In this document: in pieces, positions 26,153 through 33,993 of the stretch
How positions within the stretch are numbered: the stretch's first letter is position 1
How the letters are laid out: each line of letters opens with the position of its first letter
Assembly: GCF_019343475.1 (NCBI RefSeq)
Contig: NZ_CP072453.1
Location: 558,001-622,000 of the forward strand
Source of the DNA: Providencia sp. R33
GTDB taxonomy: Bacteria; Pseudomonadota; Gammaproteobacteria; Enterobacterales; Enterobacteriaceae
Reading direction: 5' to 3'
DNA length: 64,000 nucleotides
The notes under the pieces: generated by a model
The model's database searches: none
The model's input: the letters and a program-made list of their open reading frames with translations, nothing else
What the model was told of the DNA's origin: nothing
Program-made: the position numbers and the translations under genes

Positions 26153-27382
26153 ATGCAATCGTTTGATGTGGTTATCGCTGGTGGTGGCATGGTGGGGCTT
26201 GCCCTTGCATGTGGCCTTGAAGGAAGCGGCCTGCGCGTTGCTGTGGTGGAAAATCACCCACCGAAAAAGACATTTTCTGCGTCGGAGCCTTATGCATTAC
26301 GGGTATCCGCGATTAATGCGGCAAGTGAAAAACTGTTAACCTATTTGGGCGTTTGGTCAGCGATTAAAAGCATGAGAGCTGCTGCCTATAACGGTATGGA
26401 AGTGTGGGACAATAACAGTTTCGGCCGTATCACATTTTCAGCGCAAGAGCGCAACCTGACTCATTTAGGCCATATTGTTGAAAATAATGTGGTTCGCGAT
26501 GCATTGTGGCAAAAAGCATCAGAGCTGCGTGATGTGACATTATTGGCACCTGCCACCATCAAAAAGGTGGTGTGGGGTGAGAACGATGTGTTTATCACGT
26601 TAGATGATGAAAGTATGTTGACCGCAAGGCTAATTGTTGGCGCTGATGGCGCGAATTCGTGGTTACGCAGCCATGCCGATATCCCACTGACGTTTTGGGA
26701 TTACGAACATACCGCGCTGGTGGCAACCATTCGCACAGAAAAACCACACGAGGGGGTTGCACGCCAATCTTTTGATGGCGAAGGTATTTTAGCCTTTCTA
26801 CCATTGGCTGACCCGCATCTTTGCTCCATTGTTTGGTCACAACCAGCAACAGAAGCCGCAAGGCGCCAAGCGTTGGATAAAGCCGATTTTGATAAAGAAC
26901 TTGCCGTTGCGTTCGATGTCCAGCTTGGTTTGTGCCAAGTCGAAAGTGACCGCATGACCATTCCACTCACAGGGCGTTATGCACGGCAGTTTGCGGCGCA
27001 GCGATTAGCCTTATTGGGCGATGCTGCCCATACCATCCACCCATTGGCTGGGCAAGGTGTCAACCTTGGGTTTATGGATGTGGCGATGTTAATCGGTGAA
27101 ATTAAGCGCTTGCATCGTGAAGGTAAGGACTTTGGTCAGTATTTTTATTTGCGTGATTATGAGCGTAGCCGCAAACACAGCGCTGCATTGATGTTAGCGG
27201 GGATGCAAGGTTTCCGTGAGTTGTTTGATGGCAATAACCCTGCGAAAAAACTTTTGCGTGATATTGGTTTAGTATTGGCAGATAGCCTACCGGGTGTAAA
27301 ACCCCAACTATTGAACCATGCGATGGGGCTGTTTGATATGCCTAAGTGGCTGGAAAAAATTTCCGTTGAAGAGTCAGTGTAA
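26153..27382 (+). CDS. ubiI: 2-octaprenylphenol hydroxylase
   Basis: FAD monooxygenase (formerly visC) for C5 hydroxylation in ubiquinone synthesis. 409 residues: VIAGGGMVGLALACGL at the N-terminus, LIVGADGANSWLRS, and LLGDAAHTIHPLAGQGVNLGFMD near 290. AGAGG lies 9 bp before the ATG. In E. coli gcvT follows this operon; here about 4.8 kb separates them, filled with a toxin-like cluster on the opposite strand. Confidence 0.95.
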   Translation: MQSFDVVIAGGGMVGLALACGLEGSGLRVAVVENHPPKKTFSASEPYALRVSAINAASEKLLTYLGVWSAIKSMRAAAYNGMEVWDNNSFGRITFSAQERNLTHLGHIVENNVVRDALWQKASELRDVTLLAPATIKKVVWGENDVFITLDDESMLTARLIVGADGANSWLRSHADIPLTFWDYEHTALVATIRTEKPHEGVARQSFDGEGILAFLPLADPHLCSIVWSQPATEAARRQALDKADFDKELAVAFDVQLGLCQVESDRMTIPLTGRYARQFAAQRLALLGDAAHTIHPLAGQGVNLGFMDVAMLIGEIKRLHREGKDFGQYFYLRDYERSRKHSAALMLAGMQGFRELFDGNNPAKKLLRDIGLVLADSLPGVKPQLLNHAMGLFDMPKWLEKISVEESV

Positions 27383-27483
27383 GTTGTTAAATTGGCGTCA
27401 GGTATTCTCATAAGTACAGGGCGGCGTAAGGTGTTATGCTGAGGCATTATTCCTAAACTCTCCCTTAAACAGCTCATCCTACA

Positions 27484-27517
27484 AAAATCCGCCATCTTGT
27501 ATAGATGACGGATTTTT
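27484..27517 (+). terminator. Terminator after ubiI
   Basis: Stem AAATCCGCCATC/GATGACGGATTT (one bulge) with a TTGTATA loop and TTTTTT tail. The left arm is preceded by A residues, so it could also act for the minus-strand genes ending at 27550. Confidence 0.8.
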
Positions 27518-27549
27518 TACATTTTGCACCTTTGGGGCATTTGTTCACG

Positions 27550-28207
27550 TTAAAGGTTTTCTACACAGCGAAAGCCAGCCCCAAATTCATGATCAGGAAT
27601 GTGACCACCATGAGTGATGGTCAGCGTGCCATCAACACTAGCACGATAACCACAGATCACTTTTTTAGTGCTATTTTCAGGGCCTTGGTTTTTTTCAGGG
27701 GAGTGTTGGTAGTAGTCAGTGCTATACTAGTCGTTTACCCAATCGACACCGTTGCCCTAACCAAAGGCAATAATCTTTAGCGTCTTGCCAATCTGCGGAA
27801 GCTGGGTAATTATCTTGAGTGGACTCTTGCCACGCTTTTATTTCTTTTTGTGTGCTTAGATCAAGGTAGCGATCAGTCAGTGGCTGGGCGGTTAATTCAC
27901 GCCATAAATTAAATTGCCCCCACGTTACGCGATATTTGGATAAACTAAAATTGTCTAAGGTGACATCATGAACAAATTTATTGTCTTTACCTATAGAATA
28001 CGGCAGGGTGGATTTACCGTCATGGCCGCTACCAAAATCCCCCATTAAAAAGGTGCCCCCTTCGATAAACACCATATTGTTTAGCAAATCATCAATTAGC
28101 TGCTGTTTCTGTGTTTCTTGCTCGGCGGTGAGCTGTTGATCGCAGCCGGTTAATAGCCCAAGACCCGCGAGTAAAACAGCACTGTGTATTTTATTTAATA
28201 ATCGCAT
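27550..28207 (-). pseudogene. FGE/SUMF1-fold lipoprotein, decayed second copy
   Basis: Starts like an intact lipoprotein (MRLLNKIHSAVLLAGLGLLTGC, lipobox LTGC) and aligns with the gene at 28210-29100 up to CLWLGQ. Then about 200 bp corresponding to 28457-28656 are missing, the frame changes, and the remaining sequence (GNGVDWVND, stop, YSTDYYQHSPEKN ... FGAGFRCVENL) follows in another frame with a TAG in place of a Trp codon. The open part (27722-28207, 161 residues) may still give a truncated lipoprotein. It begins 2 bp after the first copy, so it arose by tandem duplication. Confidence 0.85.
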
Positions 28208-28209
28208 GG

Positions 28210-29100
28210 TTATTTCGCCACAGGTTGGACTGGGGTTGGGGATTGCACGGCACAGCGGAAGCCAAGTGTAGGAATATTCCCGCTAATAAGAGGGCGAGGG
28301 GCCCTAATAATAGTTAATGTTTCGCGGATAGCACTGCTGACTGAACTACGAGCTACTTTTTCTGTGCCCTGTTCAGGACCTTGAGGGTTTTTAGTAGGGG
28401 AATGTTCATAATAATCAGCAGAATACCAATCATTGGTCCAATCTAGGCCATTACCCATCATGTCGTAGAGGCCTAATGGAGTGGCAGGGTAACTGCCAAT
28501 GGGGTAGAAACCTGCGATAAACAGTGGTTCGCCTTCTTCTGTGCCATCATTATAAGTGCCATCTTTTGAAGCAAATAAAATAAATTGCCCCCGATTACGG
28601 GCCGCATATTCCCATTGGGCTTCAGTGGGCAAATCGAATGGCAGCCCCGTTTTTTGGCCTAACCAAAGGCAATAATCTTTGGCATCTTGCCAATCTACTG
28701 AAGCTGGGTAGTTATCTTGGGTGGAGGCTTGCCAATCTTTTAATCTATATCGAGTTTTCAGCTTTTGATATTTTTCAGTTAGTGGCTGCCCTGTTAATTC
28801 ACGCCATAAATTAAGTTGCCCCCACGTTACGCGGTATTTGGATAAACTAAAGCTGTCTAAGGTGACATTATGGACAAATTTATTGTCTTTATCTACAGAA
28901 TAGGGCAGGGTGGATTTACCGTCATGGCCACTGCCAAAATCCCCCATTAAAAAGGTGCCGCCTTCGATAAATACCATATTGTTTCGCGAATCACTAACCA
29001 GTTGCTGTTTCTGTGTTTCTTGCTCGGCGGTAAGTTGTTGATCGCAGCCTGTTGTGAGCAAAACGGCACTTAATAAAAGATAGATAGCGTTATAATTCAT
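28210..29100 (-). CDS. Lipoprotein with formylglycine-generating-enzyme (SUMF1) fold
   Basis: 296 residues. Lipoprotein signal (AVLLTTGC, mature N-terminus Cys19), then an FGE-sulfatase fold: NMVFIEGGTFLMGDFGSGHD, FSLSKYRVTWGQLNLWREL, PASVDWQDAKDYCLWLGQ, GLPFDLPTEAQWEYAARNRG, GLYDMMGNGLDWTNDWY and a C-terminal LGFRC. The RGGS segment with catalytic cysteines of true formylglycine enzymes is replaced (VARSSVSSAIRE), so it is probably a binding protein, not an enzyme. It lies 24 bp downstream of the toxin-like gene in the same operon, and its periplasmic lipoprotein nature suits an immunity protein; that role is inference. Confidence 0.75.
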   Translation of the reverse strand: MNYNAIYLLLSAVLLTTGCDQQLTAEQETQKQQLVSDSRNNMVFIEGGTFLMGDFGSGHDGKSTLPYSVDKDNKFVHNVTLDSFSLSKYRVTWGQLNLWRELTGQPLTEKYQKLKTRYRLKDWQASTQDNYPASVDWQDAKDYCLWLGQKTGLPFDLPTEAQWEYAARNRGQFILFASKDGTYNDGTEEGEPLFIAGFYPIGSYPATPLGLYDMMGNGLDWTNDWYSADYYEHSPTKNPQGPEQGTEKVARSSVSSAIRETLTIIRAPRPLISGNIPTLGFRCAVQSPTPVQPVAK

Positions 29101-29124
29101 GCAAACCTCGCGGTTATTGGTGGG

Positions 29125-31383
29125 TTATTTGGTAAAGAAAATGTCTGACTGGCTTTCAACCATCCCAGCAGTAACAAATTCTTGATAGGGTTCATTGGCA
29201 TAACTATGGGCTAATGTGTCATCGGGTAAGCGCTGCTCTATTTTGCTAAAAATATCGGCGTAATGGCTGGGGTTAATCATTGGTGTCGGGATCCATACTC
29301 CATACTTTTTGCCTAACGCATGATTAGGTATAGGCTTCACCTTTTCCCCCATTTTCATAAATGTTGCAATGCGTAATTTATTTTCCGTAATGTTCTCTTT
29401 GGTTTCGGAGGGAATTAAACTGGCGTGTTGCAAAATATTGTCAAAATCCCGCCTTGACTGTGCCCAGCGCAGTATATGCAATATGGCACGCTTGCGTTGA
29501 CTAAACACCGCCATCGCCTCACCACTGGCTTGTGCGTGGCTGGCAGGGCTCATATAGTCATCCCAAAAATTATGCTCGAGTAAGGAAGCAATGGCGGCAC
29601 CTTTGGTTTCAGGGGGGCAATATTTTAAAAATTCACCTTTAGTTTTGACGATAGTTTCCATCAAATTAACGCGTTTATTCTTATTTTCCCATGAGAGTTC
29701 CAATTCATCTCTTATACTTTGAAGATTGATATAGGCAATGTTGACTAACTCCATACCAACTAATAAGGGTAACGAGCAAATAGCATAAAAATGTTCAGGT
29801 CTGATCATTTTTACCAGCTTTTCATAATCCATATTTTTTAGCATATAACCAAAACAGGGCATAAAATCCCGCATAATTCTATCTGTATTGATTTCAAAAG
29901 AGGTACTGCCTTTGGCTCCCGCCCCCCAGCAAAGCCCCCCTTGAACGGTGACGAGGATTTTGCCGTTAAAGTAAGTAAAGGCGAATGTCCCCGATGCCCC
30001 CGCGCCGAGTAGCCCCTCAATGCCCGCACTTAGCTCACCTAAGGTGGCAAAGCCGTCGTTTTCTGTGGCGGGTTTTTCCGGGTTACGCCACAGCAGTTCG
30101 CCAGACATTTTTGCCCCCACTTTGATCCCTGCGAACACTTCCCCTTGAGCCACAACGCCAAGGTCATTGGCTTGTTTTGTGATATCAATCCCTTTGATTT
30201 CATTAAGGTCTTTCGGTTCATCAACCGCGGTTTTTGACGGTATACCCATAATGCCATTTTGTGAAAAATTGGCACTGCCTTGCAGCCCAACACTGGCGCC
30301 TATATGGCCGCTAAGGGATAGAACAAGGTCAAAGCGTAACGCCCCCATTAGGGCGAGCTCATTGGCGCCTTGTTTCGGGTAGCGAATTTGAATACCTTGG
30401 CGGCAAGGCAAATGCACTTTCCCTTGTGTTTGGGCTTCCGCTAAGGCTAAGTTAGCATACAGCGCCACTTTGGCACTGGCTTTGGGGTTGGAGGCATCCC
30501 CAAGATTGCCTTTGGTTAATTCGAGGTCGCCACTGCCACCAAAACTAAAACGCATTAATTGGGCGTTTTTATCAAAAGAAGCATATTTGCCGCGATAAGG
30601 CGGGGTTTCATTTAAGCTCTCATTGATGTTTTCAGCCCAGTGATATAAGCCACTGACCCAGTTATCATCATTTTTATAATTTTCAAAAATACTGTAATTT
30701 TTATTTTCAATTTCAAAGAGTTGGTATTTTAACGTGGGGGCAATTTCAGACAGTTGTTTTTTCAGCTCTTGCGTATCAATTTTTTTAACGGTGATTTCTT
30801 CATTCGTTTCATTGTTTTTAACCGTTTCGGTTTTAACCAATGTGCTGGTTTCGCTTTTAATATCCTCTGTGCCTAACTTATGGACAATATGGCGCTCGCC
30901 GAGTTTGTTTGAGCGAATATAGCTGTATTTGAATTCGCCGCCTTTTTTTAACCGGATTAATTCCAAAATACTGTTGTCGAAACCGGTTGAATTTGAATCC
31001 AAAGAGGTGGTTAGAATTTCTTCACCTTGGGCGTCTTCTGGGATTGCATTAAGTTCTTTAATGATGGTATTCAGTTCTTCAGAGGCCACATCATAGTCTT
31101 GGTAGAGCGCTAAGAGCTCGTGCTGATAATTCTGAGGGTTTCTTTCCCTCAGCCTTAGGGGATATTTATCATTGAGTTCATCAATTTTAAACTGTAGCAC
31201 GCGCTTTTTGATGACGAGGTCGCAAAGGTATTGGCTTTCCCTTTCGAGTTCATCATTGGGCACTTCAATCAGTTCATGGGTATTTGGGTGGTAATACAAG
31301 ACAGGCCCACAGGTTGAAAAGGCATCGGTGCTGCCGGTTCCGCAATTGGTTTTTGATGTGGTTTGGTTTTTGGTATTTGACAT
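29125..31383 (-). CDS. Large Gly-rich toxin-like protein of unknown family
   Basis: 752 residues, no signal peptide. Residues 1-35 are Ser/Thr/Asn-rich; about 40-250 are charged and helical (LYYHPNTHELIEVPNDELERE, later many Lys/Glu); about 290-480 are Gly/Ala-rich with amphipathic stretches (MGALRFDLVLSLSGHIGASV, IEGLLGAGASGTFAFTYFNG, GGLCWGAGAKGSTSFEI); about 510-540 hydrophobic (FYAICSLPLLVGMELVNIAY); the rest is helical. I do not recognise a named family. The Gly-rich core recalls pore-forming type VI-type effectors, and the paired downstream lipoproteins fit an effector-immunity unit, but no secretion marker domain (MIX, PAAR, VgrG) is evident. Confidence 0.65.
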   Translation of the reverse strand: MSNTKNQTTSKTNCGTGSTDAFSTCGPVLYYHPNTHELIEVPNDELERESQYLCDLVIKKRVLQFKIDELNDKYPLRLRERNPQNYQHELLALYQDYDVASEELNTIIKELNAIPEDAQGEEILTTSLDSNSTGFDNSILELIRLKKGGEFKYSYIRSNKLGERHIVHKLGTEDIKSETSTLVKTETVKNNETNEEITVKKIDTQELKKQLSEIAPTLKYQLFEIENKNYSIFENYKNDDNWVSGLYHWAENINESLNETPPYRGKYASFDKNAQLMRFSFGGSGDLELTKGNLGDASNPKASAKVALYANLALAEAQTQGKVHLPCRQGIQIRYPKQGANELALMGALRFDLVLSLSGHIGASVGLQGSANFSQNGIMGIPSKTAVDEPKDLNEIKGIDITKQANDLGVVAQGEVFAGIKVGAKMSGELLWRNPEKPATENDGFATLGELSAGIEGLLGAGASGTFAFTYFNGKILVTVQGGLCWGAGAKGSTSFEINTDRIMRDFMPCFGYMLKNMDYEKLVKMIRPEHFYAICSLPLLVGMELVNIAYINLQSIRDELELSWENKNKRVNLMETIVKTKGEFLKYCPPETKGAAIASLLEHNFWDDYMSPASHAQASGEAMAVFSQRKRAILHILRWAQSRRDFDNILQHASLIPSETKENITENKLRIATFMKMGEKVKPIPNHALGKKYGVWIPTPMINPSHYADIFSKIEQRLPDDTLAHSYANEPYQEFVTAGMVESQSDIFFTK

Positions 31384-31812
31384 AACTCGGCCTTGTTAAC
31401 GGTAGATTTTTATCGAGATTTTTTGCGTCTTCTACGTATATCGATCGGGGAGAATATAGATCAGTTTATTTAACCAGTCATGATATGCGAATAATATGCG
31501 GTGATTTATTTTGGATGGTTTTTTTGTGATAATATTGTTTTATTTATCAGTGCATTGAGTGGTTTTTTTGAAGTGTTAATGGCTGTTTTTGGATAAGGAA
31601 TATAAAGTGTAACATAACATTTCAGTGCGTTTTTTAGAGAGATAGATAAATAAAATTACTTATAAATTGTGGATGTGTGCATTTATTAGCCTATTTGCGA
31701 TGATGTTGTGTAAAGTCGATAACGATAGGCCAAATGGGTGAAGTTTTAGCGTGAACTTACACCAGCAAAAGCGGATAGAAAGGCGATGGCCTTATGGGAA
31801 CCTATGCCTGAA

Positions 31813-31853
31813 AAAAACTAATTATATCAATTTTTCGCATTAGTTTTTCTAAT
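31813..31853 (+). promoter_or_regulatory. Candidate GcvA operator (CTAAT motifs)
   Basis: CTAAT (31818-31822), ATTAG (31839-31843) and CTAAT (31849-31853) lie about 330-360 bp before gcvT. E. coli GcvA sites share a CTAAT core and lie well upstream of gcvT. The first two are arms of a 10-bp inverted repeat AAAAACTAAT/ATTAGTTTTT, as expected for a LysR-type regulator. Confidence 0.45.
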
Positions 31854-32091
31854 TCAATGATCTTTTGATTAATTTAATCATCCACGTGTTCAGGGGGGGA
31901 TTTGGTGATATTTTGAGCTAAATAAGCAGTGTTAGGCTGTTTTTGAGTGATCATTCTCAATTATTTAACAAAATTCACTGGTAAAAGTAAGGGGGAATCA
32001 GTAATACAGAAGGGAGGTCGCCCTATTTTTTTTTATAGGATCAAAAGACAAATAATGGTAGGTTTTTTAACAGAAGTTATCGTTTGCGTCA

Positions 32092-32136
32092 GGTTAAAAA
32101 TGCCCATTTAATGATTACCAATTGGTATTTTTAACC
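32092..32136 (+). promoter_or_regulatory. Inverted repeat just upstream of gcvT
   Basis: GGTTAAAAATGCC (32092-32104) and GGTATTTTTAACC (32124-32136) pair over 13 positions with one wobble, enclosing 19 nt, and end 43 bp before the gcvT ATG. Either an operator or an RNA hairpin in the 5' UTR. Confidence 0.6.
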
Positions 32137-32179
32137 CGTAAACATTCCAAAATATCTTAATCGAACAAAGAGGGTATTC

Positions 32180-33274
32180 ATGGTAAAGCAGACAACACTG
32201 TATGACGAGCATATTGCTTGTGGTGCAAAGATGGTGGATTTTCATGGTTGGATGATGCCATTGCATTATGGTTCGCAAATTAATGAACATAATATTGTTC
32301 GAACGGATGCAGGGATGTTTGATGTTTCCCACATGACCATTGTCGATTTGCATGGTAGTGGCTGCCGTGACTTCCTACGTTACCTCTTAGCGAATGATAT
32401 CAATAAACTCACTGAGCAAGGTAAAGCACTGTATACCGGTATGTTGAATGCATCAGGTGGTGTGATTGATGACCTGATTGTGTATTACTTTGCTGATGAT
32501 TTTTACCGTCTTGTGGTTAATTCGGCAACGCGGGAAAAAGACCTTGCATGGATTGAACAGCACGCTTCAGGTTATGCCGTTGAAATTCAAGTGCGTGATG
32601 ATTTAGCCCTGCTTGCTGTTCAAGGCCCTAAAGCACCAGAAAAAGTCCATTCATTATTGACTCCAGAACAAAATCAAGCCATTGACGGCATGAAGCCATT
32701 TTATGGAGTTCAAACGGGCGATTTGTTTATCGCCACAACAGGGTATACCGGCGAAAAAGGCTATGAAATTGCAATGCCAAAAGAGCAAGTTATTGATTTT
32801 TGGCATAAATTATTGAAAGCAGGCGTCCACCCTGCTGGGTTAGGTGCTCGTGATACGTTGCGTTTAGAAGCGGGAATGAACCTATACGGTCAAGATATGG
32901 ATGAAAGTATTTCTCCCCTTGCAGCCAATATGGGTTGGACTATTGCGTGGAAACCTGAAGACCGCCAGTTTATCGGCCGTGAAGCTCTCGAAAAGTTACG
33001 TGAACAAGGAACTGAAAAACTTGTCGGTATTGTGATGCGTGATAAGGGTATACTGCGAGCAGGGCAAGTGGTTCGCTTTACAGATGATCTGGGTGAATTG
33101 AAAGAAGGCGTTATTACCAGCGGTTCTTTCTCTCCTACTTTAGGTTTCAGTATTGCGTTAGCGCGTGTCCCGAACGGAATTCAAGACAAAGCGATTGTTG
33201 AAATTCGACAGCGAGAAATGCCAGTTGAAGTGGTTAAACCGGGCTTTGTCCGCGAAGGTAACTGCTTAGTGTAA
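32180..33274 (+). CDS. gcvT: Glycine cleavage system T protein (aminomethyltransferase)
   Basis: Transfers the methylene group from GcvH-bound aminomethyl-lipoate to tetrahydrofolate, releasing ammonia. 364 residues (family about 364). N-terminal ACGAKMVDFHGWMMPLHYGSQ, folate-site Asp in the FDVSHMT region, and TTGYTGEKGYEI, GLGARDTLRLEAGMNLYGQD and the C-terminal barrel GSFSPTLGFSIALARVP are all present. First gene of gcvTHP; AGAGGG lies 8 bp upstream. YgfZ, encoded 6.5 kb on, is a paralogue. Confidence 0.97.
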   Translation: MVKQTTLYDEHIACGAKMVDFHGWMMPLHYGSQINEHNIVRTDAGMFDVSHMTIVDLHGSGCRDFLRYLLANDINKLTEQGKALYTGMLNASGGVIDDLIVYYFADDFYRLVVNSATREKDLAWIEQHASGYAVEIQVRDDLALLAVQGPKAPEKVHSLLTPEQNQAIDGMKPFYGVQTGDLFIATTGYTGEKGYEIAMPKEQVIDFWHKLLKAGVHPAGLGARDTLRLEAGMNLYGQDMDESISPLAANMGWTIAWKPEDRQFIGREALEKLREQGTEKLVGIVMRDKGILRAGQVVRFTDDLGELKEGVITSGSFSPTLGFSIALARVPNGIQDKAIVEIRQREMPVEVVKPGFVREGNCLV

Positions 33275-33317
33275 TTTGGGCTAACCCAATGAATAAATTT
33301 AAAATGAGAGGCTAATG

Positions 33318-33710
33318 ATGAGCAATACACCTAAAGAGTTAATGTATACCCGTGAGCATGAGTGGCTGCGTGATGAAGGCAATGGTGAATATACCGTTGG
33401 TATCACAGAACATGCGCAAGAAACGTTAGGGGATATGGTGTTTGTTGATTTACCTGAAGTGGGCAATATTGTCAGCGCAGGTGATGACGTAGCAGTGGTT
33501 GAGTCTGTTAAAGCTGCGTCTGATATCTATGCACCACTGAGCGGCGAAATTGTGGCAGTGAACAGTGAACTGAGCGATTCTCCAGAGCTGGTGAACGAAC
33601 AGCCGTATCAAGAAGGTTGGATTTTCCGCATTAAAGCATCGGATACCGCAGAGTTGGCGGATTTGATTGATGCGGCTGGGTATAATTCTATGATTGAAGC
33701 TGAAGAATAG
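33318..33710 (+). CDS. gcvH: Glycine cleavage system H protein
   Basis: Lipoylated carrier shuttling the aminomethyl intermediate between P, T and L proteins. 130 residues from MSNTPKELMYTREHEWL; the lipoyl lysine is Lys65 in VESVKAASDIYAP. Of two adjacent ATGs, the second (33318) has the better spacing to AGAGG and matches the family start. It lies 43 bp after gcvT. Confidence 0.97.
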   Translation: MSNTPKELMYTREHEWLRDEGNGEYTVGITEHAQETLGDMVFVDLPEVGNIVSAGDDVAVVESVKAASDIYAPLSGEIVAVNSELSDSPELVNEQPYQEGWIFRIKASDTAELADLIDAAGYNSMIEAEE

Positions 33711-33729
33711 TTTATTCGTCATATTTTGT

Positions 33730-33818
33730 GTTGTGGCGGTGTTGGCTGCACTCGACAACTTGGGTCACATACTGGTGTATGCTCCCCAAGATTGTCTCGC
33801 TTGCCGCCTAGCCACAAC
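33730..33818 (+). repeat. Nested palindromic intergenic repeat
   Basis: Outer arms GTTGTGGC/GCCACAAC (33730-33737 with 33811-33818), inner arms CTTGGG/CCCAAG (33759-33764 with 33785-33790) and CATAC/GTATG (33768-33772 with 33777-33781) form one long imperfect hairpin. Size and form resemble dispersed enterobacterial intergenic repeats (REP/ERIC-like). No second copy was noticed in this window. Confidence 0.6.
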
Positions 33819-33870
33819 GCAAACTATATAGAATAAACACCTTTTAGAGTGTTAAAAAAGACAATTAGTT

Positions 33871-33900
33871 AGAAACAAGAAACAAGAAACAAGAAACAAA
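33871..33900 (+). repeat. AGAAACA x4 tandem microsatellite
   Basis: Four perfect head-to-tail copies of the 7-mer AGAAACA (33871-33898) in the gcvH-gcvP spacer, about 95 bp before the gcvP start. Confidence 0.9.
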
Positions 33901-33993
33901 TCGCTACATCACTGATTTTGAGTGTTATCTCGCAAGTTCCGTAATAACCGCCCGACAACTTATGCATAGCAGACAAAGGATGGGAACACAGAT

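Larger units (their letters stand above)
31384..32179 (+). promoter_or_regulatory. Divergent intergenic region upstream of gcvT
   Basis: 796 bp with no convincing gene. It must hold promoters for gcvT (plus) and the toxin-like gene (minus). Recognisable elements: CTAAT/ATTAG motifs at 31818-31853, a short GGG/CCC hairpin with a long T-run at 32012-32034, and a 13-bp inverted repeat at 32092-32136. No glycine riboswitch signature was found. Confidence 0.5.
33711..33993 (+). other. gcvH-gcvP spacer
   Basis: 283 bp with no gene; it holds a long nested palindrome and a 7-bp microsatellite (listed separately). Confidence 0.6.

Noticed and set aside
27505..27780. 91-codon plus-strand frame after ubiI
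   Set aside because: It lies antisense to the decayed FGE lipoprotein, whose residues are recognisable on the other strand.
32011..32034. Terminator/attenuator AGGG-AGGTCG-CCCT with T-run before gcvT
   Set aside because: Only a 4-bp stem; not stable enough to call, though the long T-run is noted.
31384..32179. Glycine riboswitch upstream of gcvT
   Set aside because: Looked for the paired glycine aptamer signatures; none seen. Enterobacterial gcvTHP normally relies on GcvA/GcvR and Lrp.
33871..33900. CRISPR-like direct repeats
   Set aside because: Units are only 7 bp and contiguous without spacers; a simple microsatellite.
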